From: Desulfuromonadaceae bacterium | GTDB lineage: Bacteria > Desulfobacterota > Desulfuromonadia > Geobacterales > Pseudopelobacteraceae | Direction of reading: 5' to 3' | DNA length: 64,000 bases | Assembly (NCBI GenBank): GCA_028681335.1 | Contig: JAQUIT010000007.1 | Span: 85,990 to 149,989, forward strand | In this document: positions 29,584 through 39,300 of the stretch, piece by piece | Layout of the letters: each line of letters opens with the position of its first letter | How positions within the stretch are numbered: position 1 is the first letter of the stretch | Translations under genes and position numbers: made by a program | The notes under the pieces: generated by a model | What the model was told of the DNA's origin: nothing | The model's database searches: none | Seen by the model: only the letters and a program-made list of their open reading frames with translations

Positions 29584-31056
29584 TTGCAGATGATCATCCA
29601 ATGCGAAAAATGTCAAACTCGGTTCAGGCTTGACGATTCCAGGGTCACTGATAAGGGTGTCAAAGTCCGCTGCACCAAGTGCAAACATGTCTTCAGGGTG
29701 CATAAGGAGGGGGCGGATGTGGAGCCCTTTGCGCAGGGTACGGCCTTGTCCGGTTTTGCTCCTTTAGACAGCCAGGGTGATGTGCCGGCAGCAGCTCCAG
29801 ATGATCAGCAGGACGTTGCCGGTGACGCGACGTTTGTCTCTGCCGGTTTTGACGGATATGAAGATTCATCGGCCGATAGCGCAGATGATTTCAGTTTAAA
29901 CGGTACAGAAACATTTGATGCATCGACGATAACTTTTGAGTCAGATGATTTTGATGCAATGGCTCCTAAATCAGCCGGGCCAGCTGCCATTGGTGGTGGT
30001 GTAGATTTTTCCAACTTCGATTTTGGCGAGGCAATTTCTGAGCCGGATTCAACGCCGCTCTCTACGGTGTCGGCTGCCGACTTTATTGACAACGATAGCG
30101 AGTATGTTGCCGTTGCTCCTCGGAAAGAGGCGCTGCAGGGGCTCGACTTCTCGGATGATGATATGTTTGGAGCCGTTGTAGAAGCGGCTCCGGAGGAGTC
30201 TGGTGCCGCAATCACCTTTGATTTTGAAGGTGATGACAGTTTTGCTGAATCAATGGATATGGGTGGTCACGATTCAAGCGGTAAAAGTGGCAAGTTGTTC
30301 TCGCTTGATACAGCCGGTGATGCCCCCTTCAGTCTGGATGAAATCGATTTTGGCGACGAGTTGACATCAGTAGCGGTTCAGCAGGTAAACCCGGAAGATC
30401 TGAAGCCTTCTCAGGAGATACTCTTTGCCCCTCTGGCTGAGGCACAGATCAGGCCGGTGTCTACCGAAGCAGCACCGTCTCTTCCGGGCGTAGGTCCCAT
30501 TGGTGAACAGCACGAGTTACCGCCGCTCTCTATCGCTTCCAGGCGGAAACAGAGCCCGCTTTTCGGTATCGTAATTGCTGTAGCGGCATTGCTGGTTGTT
30601 TCAGTTTTAGGCTATATCGGCTATTCGTCATTTTCTACAGCGAAGAATGCTACACCGGAAGCCGGCAGGATTAGCGTCCGTGCCGTGAAAGCGGTCTTCA
30701 TTAAAAATGAAGGTGCAGGTGATCTGCTGGTTATTTCAGGTGAGGCTCTCAATGAGTTTCCCAAGCCGCGGGCGGCTCTGCAGGTTAAGGCGACGGTATT
30801 TGATTCCACCGGCACAAGCATCGCTACCAAGAATGCGTATGGTGGCAACCCGTTAACGGAGGAACAGCTGGAGAGTTTGCCTCTTGATAAGATAGAGGCG
30901 GCGATGGCGAATCAATTTGGCGATTCGCTGGCTAATATGGAAGTTGCCCCCGGTAGGGCGATTCCTTTTGTCATCGTGGTTGCCAACCTGCCTCCAGGCG
31001 CGAAAGATTTTGCGGTGCAGTCTTCCGGGTCAACGGTTGCAACCGGTAAGCAATAG
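29584..31056 (+). CDS. MJ0042-type zinc-ribbon protein with acidic linker, TM segment and DUF3426-like C-terminus
   Basis: MIIQCEKCQTRFRLDDSRVTDKGVKVRCTKCKHVFRV; TM LFGIVIAVAALLVVSVLGYIGY. Confidence 0.75.
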   Translation: MQMIIQCEKCQTRFRLDDSRVTDKGVKVRCTKCKHVFRVHKEGADVEPFAQGTALSGFAPLDSQGDVPAAAPDDQQDVAGDATFVSAGFDGYEDSSADSADDFSLNGTETFDASTITFESDDFDAMAPKSAGPAAIGGGVDFSNFDFGEAISEPDSTPLSTVSAADFIDNDSEYVAVAPRKEALQGLDFSDDDMFGAVVEAAPEESGAAITFDFEGDDSFAESMDMGGHDSSGKSGKLFSLDTAGDAPFSLDEIDFGDELTSVAVQQVNPEDLKPSQEILFAPLAEAQIRPVSTEAAPSLPGVGPIGEQHELPPLSIASRRKQSPLFGIVIAVAALLVVSVLGYIGYSSFSTAKNATPEAGRISVRAVKAVFIKNEGAGDLLVISGEALNEFPKPRAALQVKATVFDSTGTSIATKNAYGGNPLTEEQLESLPLDKIEAAMANQFGDSLANMEVAPGRAIPFVIVVANLPPGAKDFAVQSSGSTVATGKQ

Positions 31057-31080
31057 AGGTACTTCACATAACAGAAACAG

Positions 31081-31117
31081 AAAGGGCGCTGACAGGAATG
31101 TCAGCGCCCTTTTTTTA
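31081..31117. terminator. Intrinsic terminator
   Basis: aaagggcgctgacaggaatgtcagcgcccttttttt. Confidence 0.9.
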
Positions 31118-31146
31118 CTGGGAATAAGCCTCGTGATGAAAAGCTG

Positions 31147-31659
31147 CTACAGGATCTCAACCAGACGGATCGCAAAAGTGAGGTCACGCCCTGCCAATGG
31201 GTGATTACCATCCAACGTTATCGTTGTATCGGTAACTTCAGTTACCAGAACCGGTAGAGGTGATCCATCTTCGAGAATTACTTCCATCTGATGCCCTGGT
31301 TCCGGTTTAATGTCGGTCGGGATTTCGCTCCGCTCGATAACAGCCACCATCTCTTCTGCACGCTGCCCGTATGCATCATCTGCGGGTATGGAGACCGTAA
31401 CGCTTTCGCCAGGCTCAAGGCCGATCACTGCCGCTTCGAATTTAGGTATCAGCTGTCCGGCGCCAATGACAAACTCCATAGGATCCGTTGACTGGCTGGC
31501 ACATCCACAGCCGTCATTGACCTCTTTACTGCTGCCGCAGCCACAAGAATGATCATCAGGTTGATCCGGTAAGCTTTCCGATGAATCAAAGACAGATCCA
31601 TCTTCGAGTGTGCCGGTATAGTGTACTTTTACTTTGTCTCCAGTTTTAGCCTTTGCCAT
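31147..31659 (-). CDS. SlyD-like FKBP peptidyl-prolyl isomerase with Cys-rich insertion
   Basis: KVHYTGTLEDGSVFDSSE...HSCGCGSSKEVNDGCGC...MEFVIGAGQLIPKFEAAVIGLEPGE. Confidence 0.88.
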   Translation of the reverse strand: MAKAKTGDKVKVHYTGTLEDGSVFDSSESLPDQPDDHSCGCGSSKEVNDGCGCASQSTDPMEFVIGAGQLIPKFEAAVIGLEPGESVTVSIPADDAYGQRAEEMVAVIERSEIPTDIKPEPGHQMEVILEDGSPLPVLVTEVTDTTITLDGNHPLAGRDLTFAIRLVEIL

Positions 31660-31671
31660 GGTTGCATCCTT

Positions 31672-32007
31672 TCAGTGTGTGTGCCCGGTGTTCAGGGATT
31701 CTTCTATTGCAGATATCTGTTTGTTGAATTGTTCCGGGTGATCGCCGCTTATGCGCAGACGTTTATGGCGGGATGATTCTCCTGAAACAATCTCAACCGC
31801 TGATTTTGAAACGTTAAAGAGCCCGGCGATAAACTCACGGCAGAGCTTATTGGCAGCGCCATCAACAGGCGGCGAGGTAAGCCTTATCTTGAGTTCCTCC
31901 CCCACAAGGCCGCACAGCTCGTTTTTTGATGCCCGCGGTTGAACGTATACGCTCAGTACCAGGTCATTGTGGATGGTTTTTAGAAAAGGGAGTTCAGCTC
32001 TGAGCAT
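31672..32007 (-). CDS. YggU/DUF167 family protein
   Basis: LSVYVQPRASKNELCGLVGEELKIRLTSPPVDGAANKLC. Confidence 0.88.
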   Translation of the reverse strand: MLRAELPFLKTIHNDLVLSVYVQPRASKNELCGLVGEELKIRLTSPPVDGAANKLCREFIAGLFNVSKSAVEIVSGESSRHKRLRISGDHPEQFNKQISAIEESLNTGHTH

Positions 32008-32446
32008 CGCCTGAAAGTTGGTGGCCGAAGCTTTCGAGTAATCCCTTGAAACTCATTTCAAACTGGATTTTCTGCCGCCGGATCTCTTCAATACGGCTCT
32101 TTAATTCACCCAACTGCCGCTCGGCATCGGCAACAATACGTTCACCCTTCAGCTCGGCTTCTGATACTATCAACTCGGCCTCTTTGCGGGCATTGGCCTT
32201 CATCTCCTCGATTACACGCTGGGCAGAAAGCAGGGTCTCGCGAAGTTCCCGTTCCTTTTCAGCCATGTCGAGTGACTCCCGGTTGTGGCGTGACTGCTGC
32301 TCTTTCATCTCGCTGTTTTCACGAAGCAGGCTCTCCATTTCACCGGCAACTGTTTGGAGAAAGGCATCAACGTCATCAGGATCAAGGCCTCTAAAAGTCT
32401 TTACCCTAAACTGTTGCTGTTGAATATCGAGTGGAGAGATCTTCAT
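31994..32446 (-). CDS. DivIVA domain protein
   Basis: MKISPLDIQQQQFRVKTFRGLDPDDVDAFLQTVAGEME followed by coiled coil. Confidence 0.9.
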   Translation of the reverse strand: MKISPLDIQQQQFRVKTFRGLDPDDVDAFLQTVAGEMESLLRENSEMKEQQSRHNRESLDMAEKERELRETLLSAQRVIEEMKANARKEAELIVSEAELKGERIVADAERQLGELKSRIEEIRRQKIQFEMSFKGLLESFGHQLSGDAQS

Positions 32447-32492
32447 GGTGTATCAACCTCGCAGGTGTGTAACGTAAAATGGGGATAGATGT

Positions 32493-33272
32493 TTATTGTG
32501 CAGATAGTTTCAAATAACATTCGGCTTTATAAAGATTCGCATCCGCGGCGAGGAGTGAGGCCGAATTGTCTGCCAGATAACGATCAAACAGCTCCAGGGC
32601 GGTACGGCAATCATTCTGGTGAAATGCCTTTACCGCTGATTCGTAGAGCTTCTGGCCCGTGGCATCTTTGGCTGTCGTAGATCTCTTTTGCGACGGTGTT
32701 GGGGGGTTGGGCTCTTGTGTAGGGGCCTTCTTCACATGACTGACCGATTTCCTGTTTTCTCTGGCCGGTTTGACTTTTTTGGTTTCGCCTTTGTTTAAAT
32801 CACTCAAAGAAAGTTCTGTACTCGTGGCAGAAGCCGGGGTAGACGTGTTCACTTTGTCTGTTGGCAAAATATCACTGTTTTTATGCGTGGCATTTTTGCC
32901 ACCGTGAGCTTTGGGTTTGGCCGCTGAAACGGGCGGTCTGGAACCGGCACTGGCAGAATCTGCTCTCTCCGTTTGCGTCACCGGAACCTTAAGCATGTTG
33001 CCGGTATAAATGAGGTCGGGGTTTTTAATGTTGTTGAACAGAAGAATCTGGGGGAAATACATCCCGTGACCGCTGAACCTGCGTGAAAGTTTATAAAGGG
33101 AGTCACCCTTCTGTATTTCAATCTCACGGACAAGGAGACCGTCCTGCGATGGCTCTTTCTGGTCAGCCGGGGCCGGTTGGGGAACATACAGGAGATTCTG
33201 CTGGCCCCAGGCCGGTAGTGCAATACAGATCATGATAACAAGGAGGGTCGTGCGGCCGGAGCGTGACGTCAT
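32493..33272 (-). CDS. LysM domain/TPR-like secreted protein
   Basis: EIQKGDSLYKLSRRFSGHGMYFPQILLFNNIKNPDLIYTGNMLKVP. Confidence 0.8.
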   Translation of the reverse strand: MTSRSGRTTLLVIMICIALPAWGQQNLLYVPQPAPADQKEPSQDGLLVREIEIQKGDSLYKLSRRFSGHGMYFPQILLFNNIKNPDLIYTGNMLKVPVTQTERADSASAGSRPPVSAAKPKAHGGKNATHKNSDILPTDKVNTSTPASATSTELSLSDLNKGETKKVKPARENRKSVSHVKKAPTQEPNPPTPSQKRSTTAKDATGQKLYESAVKAFHQNDCRTALELFDRYLADNSASLLAADANLYKAECYLKLSAQ

Positions 33273-33273
33273 A

Positions 33274-35823
33274 TCAATACCTGTTTCCCAGTTGGTCTTC
33301 GTAGCTCAGAATGTTTTTTACCTGAATGGCTGTCCCGACTCCGATACCCGGTTTAACTCTGAATGAAACCTTGATGCTGCGCTTCTCAGCGGCACCCAAC
33401 TCCTTGAAACGCCAGACAACAGCTCCGTTGCTGACGGCACTCGTCGCAGGGTCAGCAGCAACCAGTTCAAGCTGATCAGGCCAGGCGCTCTGCAACACTA
33501 CAATCCGCGCGAGATTGGAACCGTTATTGGTGATCGTCAAATCGAATGAAGCGATGTCACCCGGCTTGAGCCGTCCATTAAGTCCGGTCATGGCCATCTT
33601 GAGGAGTGGTCTCGAGTAGGCAAGCTTGATTGAGCCAGTGGCGTAATTGCCGTTGTCCCCTTCCGGCGCAAAAGAAACCTGAACGTTGCCGCTGCTGTTA
33701 TCGGCGGCAGTTACCGGAGTTTTGATCTCTAACAGGATGCCGGCTTCCTCGCGCGGTGCAAGCGGGCCGATCTCGCTGATTTCAGGTTCACCGGCCTGAT
33801 GGATGCCGTCGCGGTTCAGGTCATTGAAAACAGTTGCACTCTGTGCGCCGGTGACCACGTGCGAAATCTTGAATTTTTCTCTTATATTACCGGTATTGGT
33901 CACCACAACAGGGACAGTGACAGTCTGCCCTGGAATCGTTATCAGGTTGTCTGATCCGGAGCGAACGGAGATGCCATGCCGGGACTCTACAGAGGACAGA
34001 TTTGAAACAAAGGCGGCGGTTGTTTTGAGCTTATTGTTGATTAATTCTGCCCGGGTGGAGAGTTCCTGGCCGGCCAGTGAGTCGTCTTTGAGTTGCAGGC
34101 TAACACTGAATTCACGGCTCTCGCCGGATTTAAGCTGTAAACCGTCTAACACCAGTGCTGATTTCATCTCCTGCCTGAATCCGGAGGCTGCATAATCAAC
34201 AGGCTCAAACTGTGGCGGGAAGTTCAGGCGCAGCGTTACATCCTGTGCGGCGGTCGAGCCGACGTTGAGAATGGCAATGCGATACACCGGCTTGTCACCC
34301 GGAAGAATCTTGGTTTTATCTGTGCGCAGGACAGCTCTCAGGAGTGGTGCAGAGGCGGTAAGCTGGACTTCACGAGACTGGCTGGCTTCTGCCAAAAGTC
34401 TTGATGCAGCCTTAACCGGGTGCGTGATACGCAAGCCGTCGATGCTGCCAGGTGGAATGACAAGTTCGATTAATCCTTTAAATGTTTCGCCAGGTACAAG
34501 GTCCGGTGTTTGGCTGATGGCAACTTCGGGAGCTGCTGCCGAGGCGAAGCGGGTTTTAAAATCTGCCGGGAATGCAGATTCAAGATAGAAGGAGTCATTG
34601 CCGTTGCCGCGGTTGATGACTTCAAACGGGATCGTAATAACCTCGCCAACCGTGGAAGTATCCGGGCGAGGTAAAAGATTGAATTCGAAACCGGCGAACT
34701 GGGCAACTTCAAAGCGTAATACCTGGGCATTTTCCGCTGCTGCGGGCGTCTCGGCAGCCTGAACCGGAAGCGCAACAGCAACGCCCAATTCACGCAGTTT
34801 TGTCACCGCTGTTACGGCTGCTTTGGATGTCGGAAATTTGTCGATTATGGTCTTGTACTGGCTGATAGCCTTCTCACGATACGCCTGTTTTGTCGCCTTA
34901 TCCTTTTCTTCGGCATGTCTCTGTTCTGTCAGGCGTGTTTCTGCCGCTTTTGCAATTGCAATCCGGTTTTCGTCTGCCTTTATCTGGGCAATACGCGCTG
35001 CTTCAATTTTCTGCGCGTTTATGCGGGCAGTTTCAGCCTCAACTTCAGCCCGGAGCGTTTCCTCTGCTTTAGCAGCCGCCAGACGATCCTGTTCGATCTT
35101 TGTTGCTGCTGCCTGTTCAGCTGTGAGACGATCCTGTTCTGTTTTTGCTGCTGCTTTTTCAGCCGCTTTGCGCTCTTCTGCTGATTTGATGGCTGCAATA
35201 CGCTGCTGTTCGGCTTTTTCGCGCGCCTCGGTCTCCTGAGCTATCCTGACCTGCTCGGCTTTGATTGCAGCAGCACGCTCCATCTCTTTTCTCTCAGCGG
35301 CAGCCTTTTGTTCCGTCTGCTCAAGAGCTGCAGTGCGTGCGGCTTCGGCAGCCATTTTAGCTTCGTTTTCCTTGGCGGCAGCCAGGGCTTTTGCATCCGG
35401 CACTGCTGCAAGTTTAGGCAGAGGTTGCCCGGTCGGAAGTTCTTCACCGTTTTCATAACGAGCGGTAAGCGCGAGGAGATCGCTCTCGGCGGTGTTTCTG
35501 AGCGGGTTTTCAGGGTATTCTTTGGAGAACTGTGAAAGGTAACGCGCAGCCTCCCGTTGGTTGCCGGCTTTGTAGTAGGAACGGGAAAGCCAGAACAGTG
35601 CCATATCCCTGAGGGGGGTGTCGGGGTATTTCTGCAAAACCTCATTCATCTTTTCAATTGAGGATGCATAATCTTTCTGCTGGTAAGCATTAAATCCGGC
35701 AATAAAAACCTGTGAATCCTCCGTTTCCTGGCAGTAGGCCGGAGATGCAGCCAGTGATGAAATTATGACGAGGGCGACCAGAAGCCGGGGTAGGATGTTG
35801 CGACATAATCTCAATAATATCAC
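33274..35823 (-). CDS. TPR - coiled coil - repeated Ig/DUF11-like exported protein
   Basis: N-terminal signal peptide and TPR-like segment, long Ala/Glu/Lys coiled coil, then repeated 'ITNNGSNLARIVVLQSAWP'-type modules. Confidence 0.7.
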   Translation of the reverse strand: MILLRLCRNILPRLLVALVIISSLAASPAYCQETEDSQVFIAGFNAYQQKDYASSIEKMNEVLQKYPDTPLRDMALFWLSRSYYKAGNQREAARYLSQFSKEYPENPLRNTAESDLLALTARYENGEELPTGQPLPKLAAVPDAKALAAAKENEAKMAAEAARTAALEQTEQKAAAERKEMERAAAIKAEQVRIAQETEAREKAEQQRIAAIKSAEERKAAEKAAAKTEQDRLTAEQAAATKIEQDRLAAAKAEETLRAEVEAETARINAQKIEAARIAQIKADENRIAIAKAAETRLTEQRHAEEKDKATKQAYREKAISQYKTIIDKFPTSKAAVTAVTKLRELGVAVALPVQAAETPAAAENAQVLRFEVAQFAGFEFNLLPRPDTSTVGEVITIPFEVINRGNGNDSFYLESAFPADFKTRFASAAAPEVAISQTPDLVPGETFKGLIELVIPPGSIDGLRITHPVKAASRLLAEASQSREVQLTASAPLLRAVLRTDKTKILPGDKPVYRIAILNVGSTAAQDVTLRLNFPPQFEPVDYAASGFRQEMKSALVLDGLQLKSGESREFSVSLQLKDDSLAGQELSTRAELINNKLKTTAAFVSNLSSVESRHGISVRSGSDNLITIPGQTVTVPVVVTNTGNIREKFKISHVVTGAQSATVFNDLNRDGIHQAGEPEISEIGPLAPREEAGILLEIKTPVTAADNSSGNVQVSFAPEGDNGNYATGSIKLAYSRPLLKMAMTGLNGRLKPGDIASFDLTITNNGSNLARIVVLQSAWPDQLELVAADPATSAVSNGAVVWRFKELGAAEKRSIKVSFRVKPGIGVGTAIQVKNILSYEDQLGNRY

Positions 35824-36018
35824 GTTAATGGACCTCTTTTATCCGGCTACGCTGCTAAAGGCGCACGGAATACAGATGGAGTCTGCAGGTAAAATGCCTC
35901 CTAAGTAGCACCTCCCGGCGCCGTTGTCAACGAAAGAAACGTTATGTCAGTACGTTACACCGTGTGATCGTGCGAATGTCCCGCAGTATTTATGTAAATA
36001 AAAAGGGCGCTTTCGAGG

Positions 36019-37239
36019 TCAGCGAATGCTGTCTTCGGGGTAGGCTCCGATTTTGTGAATCGAAAGGTCTGCACCGTTATATTCCTCTTCCTGATCAAGG
36101 CGGATTCCAACAGTTTTGCTAAGCACTCCATAGACAACAAAGCTACTGGACAGGGCGAATATAATTGCCAGTACACTTCCACCCAGCTGAGAGATAAAGC
36201 TGACTCCACCGACTCCGCCCAGAAACTTCTGTCCGAAAATCCCGGCGGCAATCCCTCCCCAAGTGCCAATTACACCGTGTAGAGGCCATACTCCGAGGAC
36301 GTCGTCAATTTTGAGTTTCTCCTGTTCAAAGTGAAAGCCGTAGACAAATATCACGGAGGCAATACAGCCGACCATGAATGCGCCAAGCGGGTGCATGATG
36401 TCACTGCCGGCACAGACCGCAATCAGACCGGCCAGGGCGCCATTGTGAATAAAACCGGGGTCGTTCTTGCCGGCGATGAGTGCAGCGATGATGCCGCCAA
36501 CCATAGCCATCAGAGAGTTAACCGCCACCAAGCCGGAGATCTTTTCCAGGTTGCCGGCGCTCATGACATTAAAACCGAACCAGCCTACGGCCAGGATCCA
36601 GGAGCCGAGCGATAGAAAGGGGATGTTGCTGACAGTAAGGGGGTGGGATTTGCCGCGGATGTAGCGGCCCATGCGCGGGCCGAGGATGATAACAGCAGGC
36701 AGGGCAATCCAGCCGCCAAGCGAGTGGACGACGACAGATCCTGCATAATCGTGGAACTCTGCACCGCCGACCGATTTGAAAAAAGATTGTAACCCGGAGG
36801 CATTCTGTCCCCAGATGAGGGATTCAAAGACTGGGTAGGAGATTCCGGCAAAGATGGCGCCGGCAGTTACCTGCGGCCAGAACTTGGCCCGTTCTGCAAT
36901 GCCGCCGGAAATAATGGCGGGGATGCATGCCGCAAAGCAGAGTAGAAAGAAAAAATGAACGAGGTTATATCCCTGTGTCGCGCCGAGTAGCTCACCGGCC
37001 GGCTTCAAAAAGGAAATTCCATACGCGATCGGAAAACCGATTGTAAAATATACGAGCGTTGAAACAGCCCAATCGGTGAGTATTTTTACCAGTGCATTGA
37101 CCTGGTTTTTTTTGCGCACTGTGCCGACTTCAAGAAATGCAAAGCCTGCATGCATTGCAAACACCATTACTGCACCCAGCATAAGAAAAAGAACGTCCGC
37201 ACTGCTACTAAGACCTGTCGTCGTTGACATGGTTTCCAT
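36019..37239 (-). CDS. amt: Ammonium transporter
   Basis: ADVLFLMLGAVMVFAMHAGFAFLEVGTVRKKNQVNAL; GGIAERAKFWP; LGGWIALPA; start re-placed at METMSTTTG. Confidence 0.92.
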   Translation of the reverse strand: METMSTTTGLSSSADVLFLMLGAVMVFAMHAGFAFLEVGTVRKKNQVNALVKILTDWAVSTLVYFTIGFPIAYGISFLKPAGELLGATQGYNLVHFFFLLCFAACIPAIISGGIAERAKFWPQVTAGAIFAGISYPVFESLIWGQNASGLQSFFKSVGGAEFHDYAGSVVVHSLGGWIALPAVIILGPRMGRYIRGKSHPLTVSNIPFLSLGSWILAVGWFGFNVMSAGNLEKISGLVAVNSLMAMVGGIIAALIAGKNDPGFIHNGALAGLIAVCAGSDIMHPLGAFMVGCIASVIFVYGFHFEQEKLKIDDVLGVWPLHGVIGTWGGIAAGIFGQKFLGGVGGVSFISQLGGSVLAIIFALSSSFVVYGVLSKTVGIRLDQEEEYNGADLSIHKIGAYPEDSIR

Positions 37240-37292
37240 ACAGATTACCCCCGTTGGTGTCTGGTGCCCGTCATTGGGCATTTTGGTCTCAC

Positions 37293-37308
37293 AGCAAGAA
37301 AGCGGCCA
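37293..37308 (-). promoter_or_regulatory. Candidate sigma-54 promoter for amt
   Basis: Reverse strand TGGCCGCTTTCTTGCT (GG-N10-GC). Confidence 0.6.
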
Positions 37309-37398
37309 ATTGTTTTATTCAGGCAACCTGTCTAATATTGCTGGTTTTATTTGGTGCAGGCATGTTTAGTGTCTGCCTGAGTAATTGGCATGTGCTGT

Positions 37399-37426
37399 TT
37401 AATTAGGCAGATATCTGCTTAATTAA
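37399..37426. promoter_or_regulatory. 28-bp near-perfect palindrome between amt and uvrC
   Basis: TTAATTAGGCAGATATCTGCTTAATTAA; one mismatched pair. Confidence 0.7.
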
Positions 37427-37467
37427 GTCACTTCCCATTCCGGGTGCAAACGGGTAGAATTCCGCCA

Positions 37468-39300
37468 ATGTCCCTCGAAGAAAAAATACTGAAATTTCCG
37501 TCCTCACCTGGCGTCTATTTGATGCGCGATGGGGGCGGTGAAATTATCTATGTCGGTAAGGCGCGCAGTTTGAAGCAGCGTGTGCGCTCATACTTCAGCC
37601 GGTCAGGTGACTCCCGTCCGCACGTCAAATTTCTTATGGCGAAAGTCGTCGATATCGAAGTGGTCCTGACCGATACCGAGAAGGAGGCGTTGCTGCTTGA
37701 AAATACACTCATCAAGCAGCATCACCCTCGCTATAACCTGGATCTCAAGGACGATAAGACCTATTTTTCGCTGCGGATTAATCCGCATGAGGAGTTTGCC
37801 CGGTTTACGATCGTGCGTAAGCGTCCACATGATGGTGCCCGCTATTTCGGCCCCTATTCCTCCGGTGCAGCGGCACGTGATGTACTCCGGCAGATGGCGC
37901 GAATGTTCCCGCTTCGGCACTACCCGCTTGCAACCTGTATGTCCCGCAAACGCCCCTGTCTGTACCATCAGATTGGTCAGTGCAGCGCTCCGTGCCACGG
38001 CCTGATTACGCGGGAAGCTTACGCGGATCTGGTCGGCGGGGCCATGCTCTTTCTGGAGGGAAAGGGGCGGCAGCTCGTGGCTGAGTTCAAGCGGCGCATG
38101 ATAGAGGCATCGGAGCGTATGCTCTACGAAGAGGCCGCCAACTGGAGAAATCTGCTTCGCTCAATTGAAGTGACGGTAGAAAAACAGAAAGTTGTACTGC
38201 ACGGCGGAGATAGCGATGTGGTTGGTTTTTACCGGGACGGAAGCCGGGTAGAGCTGGCGCTCTTGTTTATTCGTGCCGGAATTCTTATCGGGAGCCGCCT
38301 GTTCAGTTTTTCCTGGGAGTTGGACGATGAGGCCGCTGTGGCCGCATTCCTGAAGCAGTATTACACCGCTGCGGTTTTTATCCCGGAAGAGATTCTTGTA
38401 CCGCTTGATGTCGCTGATTGCGGTGTGCTGAACGAGTTGTTCGGTGAACTGAAAGGAGGCAAGGTCTCTCTCCTCCATCCTCAGCGAGGGACCAAGCGTG
38501 AGCTGGTTGACCTTGCGGTCAAGAATGCCATATCTGCTTGCAGGGAGCGTGATGAGAAGAAGGCATCGGCTGAGGCGGTACTGGTTGAACTCTCCCTTCG
38601 CCTGCAGTTGGGGAGAACCCCCCGCCGGATTGAGTGTTATGATATTTCCACAATCCAGGGGCGTTTCTCGGTGGGCAGCTGCGCAGTGTTTACTAACGGA
38701 GCGGCAGATCGACGCAGTTACCGTCATTACCGCATTCAAACCGTTACCGGTCAGGATGATTTTGCCATGCTGCGGGAGGTTTTTATGCGTCGATTCCGTG
38801 CCGGCAGTTTGGAATCAAGTGATATGCCGGACCTGGTTGTCGTTGACGGCGGGATCGGGCAGCTGAACGCGGTGCAGCAGATACTTGTCGAGCTCGGACT
38901 GGTTGGACGTTTTGCCTTGGTGTCGCTGGCCAAGAGTCGTGTTCTGCACGATGCTTCGGCAGGTGGCGTCAGCAAAAGTGACGAACGGATATTCCTCCCG
39001 GGGCGAAAGAATCCGGTGGTACTCCGCCAGAACTCGGCGCCGCTGCTTCTGTTGGCCGCTATCCGTGATGAGGCGCACCGTTTTGCGATAGGATACCACA
39101 GGAAGTTGCGCGGCAAAGAGGGGATTGCGTCGCTAATAGAGGGCATCCCGGGTGTTGGGCCCAAGCGTCGGGTTGCCTTGTTGAAATATTTTGGGAGCCT
39201 GCAGCTAATCAAGGAGGCGGCAGTGGAGGAAATTTTGGCCATTCCCGGCATGAACCGGACAACGGCAGAAGCTGTCTATAGGGGGCTGCATAATGACTAG
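37468..39300 (+). CDS. uvrC: Excinuclease ABC subunit C
   Basis: FPSSPGVYLMRDGGGEIIYVGKARSLKQRVRSYF; GIPGVGPKRRVALLKYFGS. Confidence 0.97.
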   Translation: MSLEEKILKFPSSPGVYLMRDGGGEIIYVGKARSLKQRVRSYFSRSGDSRPHVKFLMAKVVDIEVVLTDTEKEALLLENTLIKQHHPRYNLDLKDDKTYFSLRINPHEEFARFTIVRKRPHDGARYFGPYSSGAAARDVLRQMARMFPLRHYPLATCMSRKRPCLYHQIGQCSAPCHGLITREAYADLVGGAMLFLEGKGRQLVAEFKRRMIEASERMLYEEAANWRNLLRSIEVTVEKQKVVLHGGDSDVVGFYRDGSRVELALLFIRAGILIGSRLFSFSWELDDEAAVAAFLKQYYTAAVFIPEEILVPLDVADCGVLNELFGELKGGKVSLLHPQRGTKRELVDLAVKNAISACRERDEKKASAEAVLVELSLRLQLGRTPRRIECYDISTIQGRFSVGSCAVFTNGAADRRSYRHYRIQTVTGQDDFAMLREVFMRRFRAGSLESSDMPDLVVVDGGIGQLNAVQQILVELGLVGRFALVSLAKSRVLHDASAGGVSKSDERIFLPGRKNPVVLRQNSAPLLLLAAIRDEAHRFAIGYHRKLRGKEGIASLIEGIPGVGPKRRVALLKYFGSLQLIKEAAVEEILAIPGMNRTTAEAVYRGLHND

